Translations under genes and position numbers: made by a program
The notes under the pieces: generated by a model
What the model saw: the letters and a program-made list of their open reading frames with translations, nothing else
Databases searched by the model: none
What the model was told of the DNA's origin: nothing
Origin: Streptomyces sp. NBC_00154
GTDB taxonomy: Bacteria; Actinomycetota; Actinomycetes; Streptomycetales; Streptomycetaceae
Direction of reading: 5' to 3'
Assembly (NCBI RefSeq): GCF_026342835.1
Contig: NZ_JAPEMI010000005.1
Coordinates: forward strand, 57,623 to 121,622
Length of the DNA stretch: 64,000 nucleotides
Part shown: piece after piece, positions 42,263-50,618 of the stretch
Layout of the letters: each line of letters starts with the position of its first letter
Numbering within the stretch: the stretch's first letter is position 1

Positions 42263-43813
42263 ATGATGACGTTCAAGCAAGTGAGCACGGGCTCTGCGTA
42301 CCGGTACTACCTGCGTCAGGTCGTGGTCGGCGACGGCCGTCGGCCCCGGGGGAAGAACCTGGACCGGGCGCAGGAAGAGGCCGGGGTCCCACCCGGGGTG
42401 TGGATGGGCAAGGCCCTGGCTGCGGTCGGCCTGACCGCGGGATCCAGGGTGACCCACCGGCAGATGGCGAACCTGTTCGGCAAGGGCCGGCACCCCGCCT
42501 CCGAGCAGATCGTCAAGGACAGGCTCGCTGCCGGCGACACCCCCGCGAAAGCCGAGCGCGCCACCCGCCTCGGTTACCGGATCCAGAAGTGGTCCGGGGC
42601 CGATCTGGTGTTCCGCGCGCCGGGCAGCGTTCAGATCCTCTGGGCCTTGGCCAGCGACGCGGTCAGGGAGGTCATTGAGGCCGCGCATACACGTGTGATC
42701 GACGAGGTCGTCGACCAGATTGAAACGGGCCTGCTGATCGTGCGCCGCGGAAGGGACAGCACCCCCGAGCGCGCCGAACCCGGGGTGATCGCCGCCCGGT
42801 TCCGGCACTACGAATCCCGCGACGGCCAGCCGCTGCTCCACGACCACCTCGTCCTGTCGGTCAAGGTCCGCCGCACCGACGGCCAGTGGGGCACGCTCCA
42901 CACCCGCACCGTCCTCGAGTACACCGTCGCGCTGTCCGAGCTGTACAACCAGCGCGCCCTCGAAGAGATCTGCACCGACCTGAACCTCGCCACCACACCG
43001 CGCTACCCGACCCCCGGACAGCGCCCCGTCATGGAACTCGCGGGCATACCCGAGGACCTCATCGACTGGGCCGCCACGCGCAACGAGGCCACCATGCGGC
43101 GGCTGGGCGAGCTGGTGGCCCAGTACCGCAGCCGTACCTCTCAGCCCGTCACCGCGAAGATCCGCCACCGCATGATGGCCCGTGCCTCGACCGACACCCG
43201 CCCCGCAAAGAAGACCGCCCACCCTCTGCCGGTCCTGCGTGCCCGCTGGCGGGACGGGGCGACCGCCCGCGTTGGCCAGGCGGTCGTCGACCACCTGCTC
43301 GACCTCGCCCGAGCCGCGGCCCGGGCCCTTCTCACTTTGGCCCGCCCGGTCATGGACCTCACCGTCGCTGCCCTGGACGTCGTCGCCACCGTTTCCGTTT
43401 TTCACTCAAAGCAGTTCCACCACCGCCACCTGCTTGCCGAAGCCCGCCGCTACCTCGCCCGCACGTTCCACGGACAACCGGTCCAGCCCCACACCGACAC
43501 CGCCATCGTCGCTACGGCTCTTCGCATGTACTGCCGGGACACCACCCCGGCCGCGAGCGGCGAGCAGCAGCTGCTGCCCCTCGCGCACCGCTCCTTCACC
43601 ACCGCCTGGGAGCTCCGGCAAGCGGGCGCAGGAACTGCCATGAGCGCCTATCAGCAAGCCCGCGCCGAAGCCGTGACCCGTGCCGCTCAGTACCGCGCAC
43701 AAACCATGAAAGAACGCCCCGAGGCCGCTCCCCAGCCTCAGCTGCAGCGCCGGCCAGAGCGTGGGCCGAGGCACTCATCCGCCTGGTACCGCAACCGGCG
43801 CCGCCGCGGCTGA
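42263..43813 (+). CDS. MobF-type (TrwC-like) relaxase domain protein
   Basis: 516 aa, ATG 42263. The N-terminus (VSTGSAYRYYLRQVVVGDG) has the Tyr cluster of MobF relaxases. GVWMGKALAAVGL, a GYRIQ...VFRAPGSVQILWAL block and AARFRHYESRDGQPLLHDHL with an H-x-H metal motif follow in family order. The usual C-terminal helicase is absent, so it is a relaxase-only form or a shortened gene. It would nick and pilot DNA in conjugation. The C-terminal 250 residues are basic and helical. It ends before a strong terminator and starts 37 bases after an IS4 element. Confidence 0.8.
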   Translation: MMTFKQVSTGSAYRYYLRQVVVGDGRRPRGKNLDRAQEEAGVPPGVWMGKALAAVGLTAGSRVTHRQMANLFGKGRHPASEQIVKDRLAAGDTPAKAERATRLGYRIQKWSGADLVFRAPGSVQILWALASDAVREVIEAAHTRVIDEVVDQIETGLLIVRRGRDSTPERAEPGVIAARFRHYESRDGQPLLHDHLVLSVKVRRTDGQWGTLHTRTVLEYTVALSELYNQRALEEICTDLNLATTPRYPTPGQRPVMELAGIPEDLIDWAATRNEATMRRLGELVAQYRSRTSQPVTAKIRHRMMARASTDTRPAKKTAHPLPVLRARWRDGATARVGQAVVDHLLDLARAAARALLTLARPVMDLTVAALDVVATVSVFHSKQFHHRHLLAEARRYLARTFHGQPVQPHTDTAIVATALRMYCRDTTPAASGEQQLLPLAHRSFTTAWELRQAGAGTAMSAYQQARAEAVTRAAQYRAQTMKERPEAAPQPQLQRRPERGPRHSSAWYRNRRRRG

Positions 43814-43907
43814 GACCGCAGGAAAGGAGGGTGCGATCAGCGCCCAGACGCCTTCTGAACTGCGAACGAGGACCCGGCCGACGCGTGGCGGGGCAGGATG
43901 CCTTGCT

Positions 43908-43948
43908 GATCTGGGCGACTTTCCTGAACGAGGAAAGTCGCCCAGATC
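43908..43948. terminator. Perfect 18-bp terminator hairpin
   Basis: GATCTGGGCGACTTTCCT (43908-43925) pairs exactly with 43931-43948 around a 5-base loop. It stands 94 bases after the relaxase gene. Confidence 0.85.
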
Positions 43949-43955
43949 ATGAAGG

Positions 43956-44006
43956 TTGCTGAATCTGCCAACTTAACGACGAGAGGAAAGTTCGCATATT
44001 CAGCAA
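43956..44006. promoter_or_regulatory. Inverted repeat before the AbiEi-like gene
   Basis: TTGCTGAAT (43956-43964) and ATTCAGCAA (43998-44006) face each other across 33 bases in an AT-richer stretch, 41 bases before the ATG at 44048. AbiEi antitoxins bind inverted repeats in their own promoter, so this is a plausible operator. Confidence 0.6.
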
Positions 44007-44047
44007 GTTTTTCGATGATAGTGAACTTGCCATGTCATGATGCGGGT

Positions 44048-45199
44048 ATGGAAGCGAGCGCGTACATGGAGGAGCAAGCACTGCTCGAGCGGGCCAGGGA
44101 GTCTCTGCAGGACCTGCTGGGAACCGACTGGGAGGTCACCCTGCGGCCTGAGCAGCTGGCCGGTGGAGACCAAGGCTGGGATGCGACGCTCCAGATCAAG
44201 TCCGCTGACGGCGTCTACGTACAGATGCTCGTGGAAGCCAAACGGAGGGTTACTCCCAAGGAAGCGGTTGGACCTCTCACCTCGACGGCACTTCTCGTGC
44301 GCAGGGTGAACCGAAACACCCGGCTTCTGGTGATCTCCCCGTGGATCAGCCCGCTGACGCAGGAGGCCTTGCGTGCGAGCGGGATCGACTACTTGGACCT
44401 GACCGGCAACATCTCCCTGCGCGTGAGCCGCCCCGCCATCGTCATCCACACACATGGCGCGGACCGGGCCCCCGCCGGTCACAGGCTCCGATCCAGCAAG
44501 CCGCTGCTCACTGGCCTTAAGGCTGGTCGGCTTGTCCGGCTTCTGGCCGACACCCTCCCGCCCTACCGCGCCACCGAACTAGCCGAGGGGGCCGAGCTGA
44601 GCCTGCCCTACGTCTCCCGGCTGCTCGACACCCTGGACGACCAGCTGCTGATCGAACGCGACGGCAAGGTCATCGTCTCGGTGGACTGGCAACGGCTGCT
44701 GCGCGCGAGGGCGGACCAGACTGACCTTCTGCGCAGCGCCGAACCGACAGGGATGCTCGCCCCGAACGGTGTCAATGCTGTGCTGAAGCGTCTGGCGGAT
44801 AGGAATCACGTGGACCCCGGCTACCGGCGCGAGGTTCTGGTTACCGGTTCCTACGCAGCCAGGTCCCTCGCACCGCTGTCCGTCGGCGGACAGCTCATGC
44901 TCTACGTCCAGGAAGACCCGCTCAACGTGGAGGCAGCGGCTGACGATCTCGGTCTCATGCCCGTGTCTGAAGGCGCGGACGTGCTCATCCTGAGGGCGAA
45001 GGACCGCAGCGTCTGGCAGCGGCCGATGGCGGTCGGCGGTGTATGGCAGGTCGGTCTGAGCCAGCTCGCGACCGACTGCCTTTCGGGGACGGGGCGCATG
45101 CCGGCCGAGGGCGAGAAGATCCTGGAGTTCATGGCTGCGCACGAACAGGTATGGCGCAAAACCGATCTTTCCCACCTGGATGAGTCAACCCTCTTCTAG
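44048..45199 (+). CDS. AbiEi-like antitoxin / transcriptional repressor
   Basis: 383 aa from ATG 44048. The first 140 residues resemble a restriction-endonuclease-like fold (QMLVEAKRRVTPKEAVGPLT). A winged helix follows near residue 180 (YRATELAEGAELSLPYVSRL), then a C-terminal domain with VTGSYAARSLAPLSVGGQLM. This order matches type IV antitoxins such as AbiEi. The next gene, 27 bases on, is a nucleotidyltransferase-type toxin, supporting the call. Autorepression through the inverted repeat upstream is likely. The toxin gene is now broken by an IS, so the antitoxin may be free of its partner. Confidence 0.72.
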   Translation: MEASAYMEEQALLERARESLQDLLGTDWEVTLRPEQLAGGDQGWDATLQIKSADGVYVQMLVEAKRRVTPKEAVGPLTSTALLVRRVNRNTRLLVISPWISPLTQEALRASGIDYLDLTGNISLRVSRPAIVIHTHGADRAPAGHRLRSSKPLLTGLKAGRLVRLLADTLPPYRATELAEGAELSLPYVSRLLDTLDDQLLIERDGKVIVSVDWQRLLRARADQTDLLRSAEPTGMLAPNGVNAVLKRLADRNHVDPGYRREVLVTGSYAARSLAPLSVGGQLMLYVQEDPLNVEAAADDLGLMPVSEGADVLILRAKDRSVWQRPMAVGGVWQVGLSQLATDCLSGTGRMPAEGEKILEFMAAHEQVWRKTDLSHLDESTLF

Positions 45200-45266
45200 A
45201 CTCGCGCCACGTCCGGAGGGGGAGCGATGTCGCAATGAGGTTCCCCCGCTGTGCGGGGGTGGCTGA

Positions 45267-46187
45267 CTAGCTGGTCAGGGCGGGTTGACGTGGTTTCAGG
45301 TTCACTGGTTCGGTCGCTGCCTGGTCGGCGTAGTGCTTCTCCTCGTACTCGATCGGGCTGAGGTAGCCGAGTCGTTTCTGGATGCGGCGGGGGTTGTAGA
45401 AGCCGTCGATGTACTCGAAGAGCGTGAGGTTCGCTTCGGCTCTGGTGGCGAAGACGCGGCCGCGGATGCACTCGGTCTTGATGACCATCCACAGGTTCTC
45501 CGCGAGGGCGTTGTCGAACGAGTCGCCGACCGTGCCCATGGATGCCTGGATCCCGGCTCTGACCAGGCGTGTTGTGAGCTTCACGGAGGTGTATTGGGTG
45601 CCGTGGTCCGCGTGGTGAATGAGCTCACCGGGCGTGACTTCGCGGCTGGCCAGGGCATACTCCAGCGAGGTCAGGACGAGGTCGGCGTCCGCACGTGCGG
45701 AGGTTTCCCAGGCCACGACCCGGCGGGAGAACGCGTCGCGGATCGCGGAGAGCCACAGGGGGCCCTCCAGAGTCGCGATCATGGTCAGGTCGGTGACCCA
45801 CAGCCGGTTCGGCACGGCCGCGGTGAAGTCGCGTTGCACCAGGTCAGGAGCGAGATCGGCGTCAGGGTCGCGTCGGGTGAAGCCCTTGCCCCGGCGGGGA
45901 CTGATCCCGGCCAGGCCGGCCTGGCGCATGAGCCGTTCGACGCGTTTGCGGCCGACGTGGACGCCTTCACGCCGCAGGACGGCGTGCACGCGGGGTGAGC
46001 CGTAGATCCCGCCGGAGTCGGCGTGGACCTGCCGGATCTTCCCTGTGAGTTCGGCGTCCTGGCGGCGTCGCTCGCATGGCTCCTTCTCGGCCTGGCGCCA
46101 TCGGTAATAGGTGGAGGAGGGGATGGAGAGTTCCCGGAGTACGGGCTCGACCCCCAGGTGCGGGTGCGCATCGACGAGCGCGGTCAC
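45267..46187 (-). CDS. IS3-family transposase OrfB
   Basis: 306 aa with HTH_21 region (VHADSGGIYGSPRVHAVLRR) and rve core: Asp in LWVTDLTMIATLEG, Asp in IHHADHGTQYTS, Glu in ALAENLWMVIKTE. Overlaps orfA by 4 bases. Intact. Confidence 0.94.
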   Translation of the reverse strand: MTALVDAHPHLGVEPVLRELSIPSSTYYRWRQAEKEPCERRRQDAELTGKIRQVHADSGGIYGSPRVHAVLRREGVHVGRKRVERLMRQAGLAGISPRRGKGFTRRDPDADLAPDLVQRDFTAAVPNRLWVTDLTMIATLEGPLWLSAIRDAFSRRVVAWETSARADADLVLTSLEYALASREVTPGELIHHADHGTQYTSVKLTTRLVRAGIQASMGTVGDSFDNALAENLWMVIKTECIRGRVFATRAEANLTLFEYIDGFYNPRRIQKRLGYLSPIEYEEKHYADQAATEPVNLKPRQPALTS

Positions 46188-46492
46188 CTGGGCCGGGTCG
46201 GGTCGAGCTGGGCCGCGAAAAAAGCCGAGGCCGTCCGCAGGACCTCGTTCGCCCGCTTGAGCTGGGCATTCTCTTTCCGCAGGGCGGCCAGCTCCTCACG
46301 CTCGACGGTGGTGAGGATGTCGTCTCGCTCGCCGGTATCGGCCTCTGCCTGACGGATCCAGTTGCGCAGGGCCTCGTGGTGCACGCCGAGTTCCTCCGCC
46401 ATGCGGCGGATCACAGGCTTCGGCTCAGCAGTCCGGTACATCCGAACCGCACGCTCACGCAACTCAAGCGGGTACTTCCTCGGGGCAGGCAT
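46184..46492 (-). CDS. IS3-family transposase OrfA
   Basis: 102 aa from ATG 46492. Helix-turn-helix YPLELRERAVRMYRT... and ELGVHHEALRNWIRQAE, then a zipper EELAALRKENAQLKRANEVL, the standard OrfA plan. Confidence 0.92.
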   Translation of the reverse strand: MPAPRKYPLELRERAVRMYRTAEPKPVIRRMAEELGVHHEALRNWIRQAEADTGERDDILTTVEREELAALRKENAQLKRANEVLRTASAFFAAQLDPTRPR

Positions 46493-47514
46493 CGTCTGGG
46501 CTCCTCTCATGAGACCCATCTGACCCTCTGTCACCCATCCCCGCATCTCGGGGGAACCTCACAAGCACCAGCAGGTACTGATGAAGACGAGCTGAACCAA
46601 GCCGCCCGCAAGGTACTCCTTGACGCACTCATCGCCCTCGACGGCCACCGTGAGGCGCTCACCGTCGTCGGCGCCCAGGCCGTCTACCTCCGCACCACCG
46701 AAGCGGCAATCAGCAGCGCCTCCTACACCTCCGACGGCGACATCAGCATCGACCCGGACGTCCTGGGCGAGCAGCCGCTACTCGAAGAAGCGATGTACGC
46801 GGCCGGCTTCACCCTGAAGCTCGACAAGAACGGCGATCGACAGGTGGGCTTGTGGGAGCGCACCGAGCAGGTGGGCGAGGTCGAAGTCGGCGTAGAGGTC
46901 GACCTCCTCGTGCCCGAGAACCTGGCACCCGGCTCGAAGAAGAAGCGCCGCACCGAGATGCCACCCCACGACGGCTGGGCGGCCAAGAAGGTCCCCGGCC
47001 TCGAGGTCGCAGCTGTGGACCGCTCGCTGATGACCATCTCCAGCCTCACACCGCAAGACGATCGCAGCGTGGAGGCCTATGTCGCCGGCCCAGCCGCGCT
47101 ACTCGTTGCCAAGGCATACAAGCTGAACGAACGGATCATCGACGCTAAAAACGGGAAACCCCACCGGCTGTCCGCCAAAGACGCCGGAGACGTCTACCGG
47201 ATCATGGCCACGGTCCGGGCCAGCCAGGTAGCAGCATCCTTCGACACTCTCTGCCGGGACTCGCGGGTCGGCGCCGTCGCTGCCGAAGGACTGCATCTAC
47301 TCCGTCAACTCTTCGGCGCAGCTGCCACACCCGGCACCGAACTCGCTGTCCAGGCCCTGGCAGGCGACATCCCCGAACGACGTATCCGCGTGCTGGTTCC
47401 GAGCTTCGTTTCCGGCTTGGCGAAGACCGACGCCGGTTCACCAGCGGGAGTTGACTCCCCTCGCATCGGCCGCCAACACCCACCCGAGTAACAGTGCCGT
47501 GAGAACGTGAGCCC

Positions 47515-48106
47515 ATGGATGCCGGGAGTCGAATATCCCTCGTGGTCGGCGTTGTCACCGCCGTCGTGGCGCTGATCGGGTACTGGTCGAATCAGCACAT
47601 CAAGCGCCGTGAAACCAAGATCCGGGTGTATGCCGAGGCGCTTCTGGCCATCCATCACTACGAAGAACTTCCCTACGCCATCCGGCACCGGAAGCAGGCC
47701 GAGGACGGAGAGGTTCGCGCGGAGCTGGCGGAGAAGATGAGCGATGTCTTCGCCAGGATCAACTACTACCAAACCTTGTTGAACATGGATGCACCCGTCG
47801 TCGGGCAGGCATACGCCGCATTGTTCGCCCGCACCCGACAGTACGGCGGCCCCCCATCGGCGCGAGGCATGGAATACCTCTCCCGCTGCCGCAGACGCGG
47901 ACATGCCACAGGCCGCGTACTTTCCGTACGACAAGCAGGATGAACTAGACGTCTGCCTCCTCGCGATGCGACGTGAGCTCGCCCCCTGGGGCTGGCTCCT
48001 GAGAAGCGTGACGCGTCGACGGATTGAGGCGCTACAGACACAGCGTCCGGCTCGCGGGGAATCGGAATGGATGCGGCAGCGGCGTGAACAGGTCCAGGAT
48101 CCATAA
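47515..48106 (+). pseudogene. Membrane-anchored hypothetical gene, frameshifted at a C run
   Basis: ATG 47515. The N-terminal helix ISLVVGVVTAVVALIGYWSN is a membrane anchor, followed by charged helices to about 47850. There the six-C run shifts the frame. Removing one C joins the front to NTSPAAADADMPQAAYFPYD and ELDVCLLAMRRELAPWGWLL, ending at 48106, about 196 aa. The same build as the anchored protein at 27919-28467, of unknown role. Confidence 0.6.
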
Positions 48107-48219
48107 GGGCATGTATCCGACGGGTGGCGGCTTGAGGAATGGGCTCTGTGCATGAGAACGCTCTCGTGGACAAAGCCAGCCCTTCTGCGGGCTGATGTCG
48201 GGCAGTCGTCCAGTTGGGC

Positions 48220-49257
48220 TCAGCGGGATGCCGGAAGCCAACCATTCTGGACGGCGTGAACCCCGGCTTCGAAGCGGCTGCGGGCGTTCAGGTGTTCCAA
48301 GAGGTCTGCGGCGACGCGCCGAGCGGTGCGCGGGGAAACGCCCAAGCGCTTGGCGATGGCTTCGTCGGTGTACCCCTGCGCAAGCATGGTGAGTACGGCC
48401 CGTTCCTGTGGGGGAATCCCGTTCCTGTCGCGTTGTGGTGCGGTGCCCAGCGGAACCGCGGTACTCCACACGCTCTCGAACAGCGCGCACAGCGCCGCGA
48501 CTGTGCCCGCGCCCTGAAGGATGACCGCTCCGGCCAGGGCATTGGCGGTGTCGATGGGAAGCACCGCTTGGCGCCGGTCGACAACGATCATCCGGATCGG
48601 TAGGACAGGCGCGGTGCGGACCTGCCCGCCACGGCTGTTGAGCCAAGTGACGTGGTCCAGGGTGGGCTGGTGGTGGCGGACGCTGTCCAGGTAGATCGTC
48701 CGCATGCGCACGCCCCTTTCGAGCAGAGCGGCGTTGGGGGTGCGGCTGGCCTCCAGGTCTTCGGCCGAGTGGGCGCCGCCCGGAGCGAAGGTGGCAATCT
48801 CCTCTTCCGCAGATTCGGCTAACAGTGCCAATCGTTCTCTTATGGCGTCGGGACCGGTCAGCCGCTCGGACTCCTGGTCGGTCATCCGTGGGCGCAACGC
48901 GGAGTATTCGGCGATCAATTGCGCTGCCGCAGCGCGGGAGGCTTCCACGCGCATCTGCTGGGCCGCCAGCTCCGCCTGCTGCCGGGACAACAGCACTTCC
49001 ATGGCAGTCTCGGGGCTGATAGCGCGGAATCCGACACCCTCCTGGACTGTGGGTTGGATCAGCGCCAGCTCGCTGAGTCGGCTCAGGCCGTCACGGACTC
49101 GCTGCTCCGTAAGATCAAGTCTGGCCGCCAGTTCGACCACCCCGGCGCGAGGACAGCTGATCATGGCCCGATATACGGCTTCTGCCTCCGCGTCGAGCCC
49201 TAGGACGTCCAGCACCGCGAGTGCCCCCTCTGGTCGCGCCGGCCACGATGCGACCAA
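48220..49257 (-). CDS. LuxR-type regulator with TrmB-like N-terminus
   Basis: 345 aa from a TTG at 49257; a GTG at 49215 is an alternative. The N-terminus is a TrmB-like winged helix (GLDAEAEAVYRAMISCPRAG... RLDLTEQRVRDGLSRLSELA). The middle resembles the phospholipase-D-like effector region of such regulators (VRMRTIYLDSVRHH). The C-terminus is a LuxR helix-turn-helix (LTMLAQGYTDEAIAKRLGVS). This type often controls RiPP and lantibiotic clusters in Streptomyces. It is divergent from the small peptide genes on its right, and probably regulates them. Confidence 0.85.
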   Translation of the reverse strand: MVASWPARPEGALAVLDVLGLDAEAEAVYRAMISCPRAGVVELAARLDLTEQRVRDGLSRLSELALIQPTVQEGVGFRAISPETAMEVLLSRQQAELAAQQMRVEASRAAAAQLIAEYSALRPRMTDQESERLTGPDAIRERLALLAESAEEEIATFAPGGAHSAEDLEASRTPNAALLERGVRMRTIYLDSVRHHQPTLDHVTWLNSRGGQVRTAPVLPIRMIVVDRRQAVLPIDTANALAGAVILQGAGTVAALCALFESVWSTAVPLGTAPQRDRNGIPPQERAVLTMLAQGYTDEAIAKRLGVSPRTARRVAADLLEHLNARSRFEAGVHAVQNGWLPASR

Positions 49258-49366
49258 ATTTTAGGAGACGGGGAGACGTTGCACAGCAGGCCATTTTATG
49301 CCACCGGCACAAAACGTCCTGCTTGGGCGGTTGTGGCCAATTATGTTAGCCCCTGACGATGGGCTT

Positions 49367-49669
49367 ATGTACCTGATTCATGTCTGCCTTCGGGCTCCGG
49401 GTGGGATGGCATTGCCACCACATGTGGCCAGTATCTTTGCCTCGTTCGCGGACAGCGGCGACGCTGTCGAGCACATCGCCGTCCATCCTGACGCACCGGC
49501 GGGTCCGACGTTGGGCCTCTTCGTTACCGCTTCCGGTCCCGCTGCGGCTGCGGGCATCGCCTCGCGCTTGTCCCGTCGGGCCGTTGCGGAGCACCCTTCC
49601 CTGCGCGGATTCACAGTCGTGTCCAGCGACGTTGCCCCGGTCTCCGGATCATGGTGGGAAACCTTGTGA
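49367..49669 (+). CDS. Hypothetical small protein of the RiPP region
   Basis: 100 aa from ATG 49367; no strong ribosome site is seen. It reads MYLIHVCLRAPGGMALPPHV... TLGLFVTASGPAAAAGIASR, an alpha/beta small domain. It lies first after the regulator's promoter and before the peptide genes. Family not known to me. Confidence 0.55.
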   Translation: MYLIHVCLRAPGGMALPPHVASIFASFADSGDAVEHIAVHPDAPAGPTLGLFVTASGPAAAAGIASRLSRRAVAEHPSLRGFTVVSSDVAPVSGSWWETL

Positions 49670-49832
49670 TCTTTGCGGAGTGGACAGCTTATGCCACTGC
49701 ATATTCCGTCCACCCTTCATTCGTTCCCATGGAATTTTCGATCGGCCACAGTAGAGACATCGGCAGGAGCGGGCGGCGCTGACAGATCCACAAAGAGGCC
49801 CGGGAATCTATTAGCCCTGAAGGAGAAGTTCC

Positions 49833-50000
49833 GTGGCGGTCGTGAGTTTCACAAGAATCGCCGCAGTCACCTTTGTTGCCCTCGTGGCCATTGGCGCTGC
49901 GGTGACCGTCAACGTCGCCCCCTCGCATTCCGTGCGAGTCGTCAACACCGGTCAGAGCTCCGCTTCCAACCCTACGGGTGATGTCACTTGGGGCGGCTGA
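49833..50000 (+). CDS. Small secreted or membrane peptide ending in DVTWGG
   Basis: 55 aa from GTG 49833 with AAGGAGAAG upstream. A hydrophobic N-terminal helix (IAAVTFVALVAIGAAVTVNV) is followed by a short polar tail ending GDVTWGG. The shape is a signal or anchor helix plus a short exported peptide. I recall similar short Streptomyces proteins ending in DVTWG, with no known function. It may be a further product of this peptide cluster. Confidence 0.6.
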   Translation: MAVVSFTRIAAVTFVALVAIGAAVTVNVAPSHSVRVVNTGQSSASNPTGDVTWGG

Positions 50001-50078
50001 GCCTCCCAGAAGTTGGCGAGTCAGCGAACATCCCGTGCTCGGGACCGTAGATCCAGTTCGTTAGAGAAGGCAGGGATC

Positions 50079-50321
50079 ATGAAGAAGAACAATTCGAAGA
50101 AGGCTCTGGTCGCCGGTGCGGCATTGGCGGCTGTGCTGGCGACTCCGGTGGCCGCACAGGCGGCACCCGCTCCGGTGACGAGTCGGTTGGCCAATCTCAG
50201 TGGCACGTCACTCGACCAACCGAACACCTGCCTCAGTGTCCTGACACGGTCGTTGGATCTGGTCAGCGAGGAGACCACCGGGCGCGGCGCCGTGCGGCCG
50301 ATGTTCAACTCGTGTGTGTAG
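50079..50321 (+). CDS. fxsA: FxSxx-COOH-type RiPP precursor with Sec-like signal
   Basis: 80 aa, ATG 50079 after GAGAAGGCAGGG. The C-terminus is RPMFNSCV: F-N-S-C-V fits the F-x-S-x-x-COOH ending that defines substrates of FxsB radical SAM enzymes, and an FxsB-like gene follows at 50615. Unusually, the N-terminus (MKKNNSKKALVAGAALAAVL then ATPVAAQA-APAP) looks like a complete Sec signal peptide with an A-x-A cleavage site. FxsA leaders as I know them are cytoplasmic. The enzyme is expected to crosslink the C-terminal aromatic residue. Confidence 0.75.
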   Translation: MKKNNSKKALVAGAALAAVLATPVAAQAAPAPVTSRLANLSGTSLDQPNTCLSVLTRSLDLVSEETTGRGAVRPMFNSCV

Positions 50322-50393
50322 ATCTCCAGGAGCTAGCAAGCTCGGGACGGGCTTCGTGTCGGGCGTGTTGAGGCCCGCACCCTGAAGGAAAAG

Positions 50394-50618
50394 GTGAAGG
50401 TTGTGGACGAGACTAAGTCGAAGGCGACACCTGTCGTAGGGGCGACGTCGACTGCTCAGGCACTCGCTCTGGTGTCTGAGCGGGCGGGCGGCGGGAGCGG
50501 CACGCCGCTCGGCGCGGCCCAACGCAGCGTGCCGACAGGGGAACTGACCCCGGTCGGCCTTGGCAGCACCGATCGCCTCGCTCTCCGGCCCGTCCTCGAT
50601 TCCCTGACACGCGCATGA
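50394..50618 (+). CDS. Second small peptide, possible divergent precursor
   Basis: 74 aa from GTG 50394 (or 50403), with GAAGGAAAAG before it. No signal peptide. The end ALRPVLDSLTRA parallels AVRPMFNSCV in the preceding gene (R-P-hydrophobic-x-S) but lacks Phe and extends two residues further. The stop overlaps the FxsB ATG by 4 bases, so the two are coupled. It could be a second precursor, a leader-binding helper, or a decayed copy. Confidence 0.6.
   Translation: MKVVDETKSKATPVVGATSTAQALALVSERAGGGSGTPLGAAQRSVPTGELTPVGLGSTDRLALRPVLDSLTRA

Larger units (their letters stand above)
45236..46561 (-). mobile_element. IS3-family insertion sequence (second type)
   Basis: 1326 bp. The ends are TGAGGTTCCCCC and GGGGGAACCTCA, a perfect 12-bp terminal inverted repeat. 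CAA is duplicated on both sides (45233-45235, 46562-46564). It carries orfA and orfB on the minus strand. It differs in sequence from the IS3 element at 38645. Confidence 0.93.
45227..47491 (+). pseudogene. AbiEii-like nucleotidyltransferase toxin gene, interrupted by an IS3 element
   Basis: GGAGGGGGAGCG precedes ATG TCG CAA at 45227-45235. The IS occupies 45236-46561, and the gene resumes in frame at 46562 with CAA GCA CCA. Without the IS and one CAA copy it encodes about 311 aa. The nucleotidyltransferase signature is VVGAQAVYL followed by YTSDGDISID (D60, D62). Later KAYKLNERIIDAKNGKPHRL fits the Lys/Arg patch of AbiEii/MenT-type toxins, which transfer nucleotides to tRNA. With the IS in place only M-S-Q is made before a TGA. 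Confidence 0.8.
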
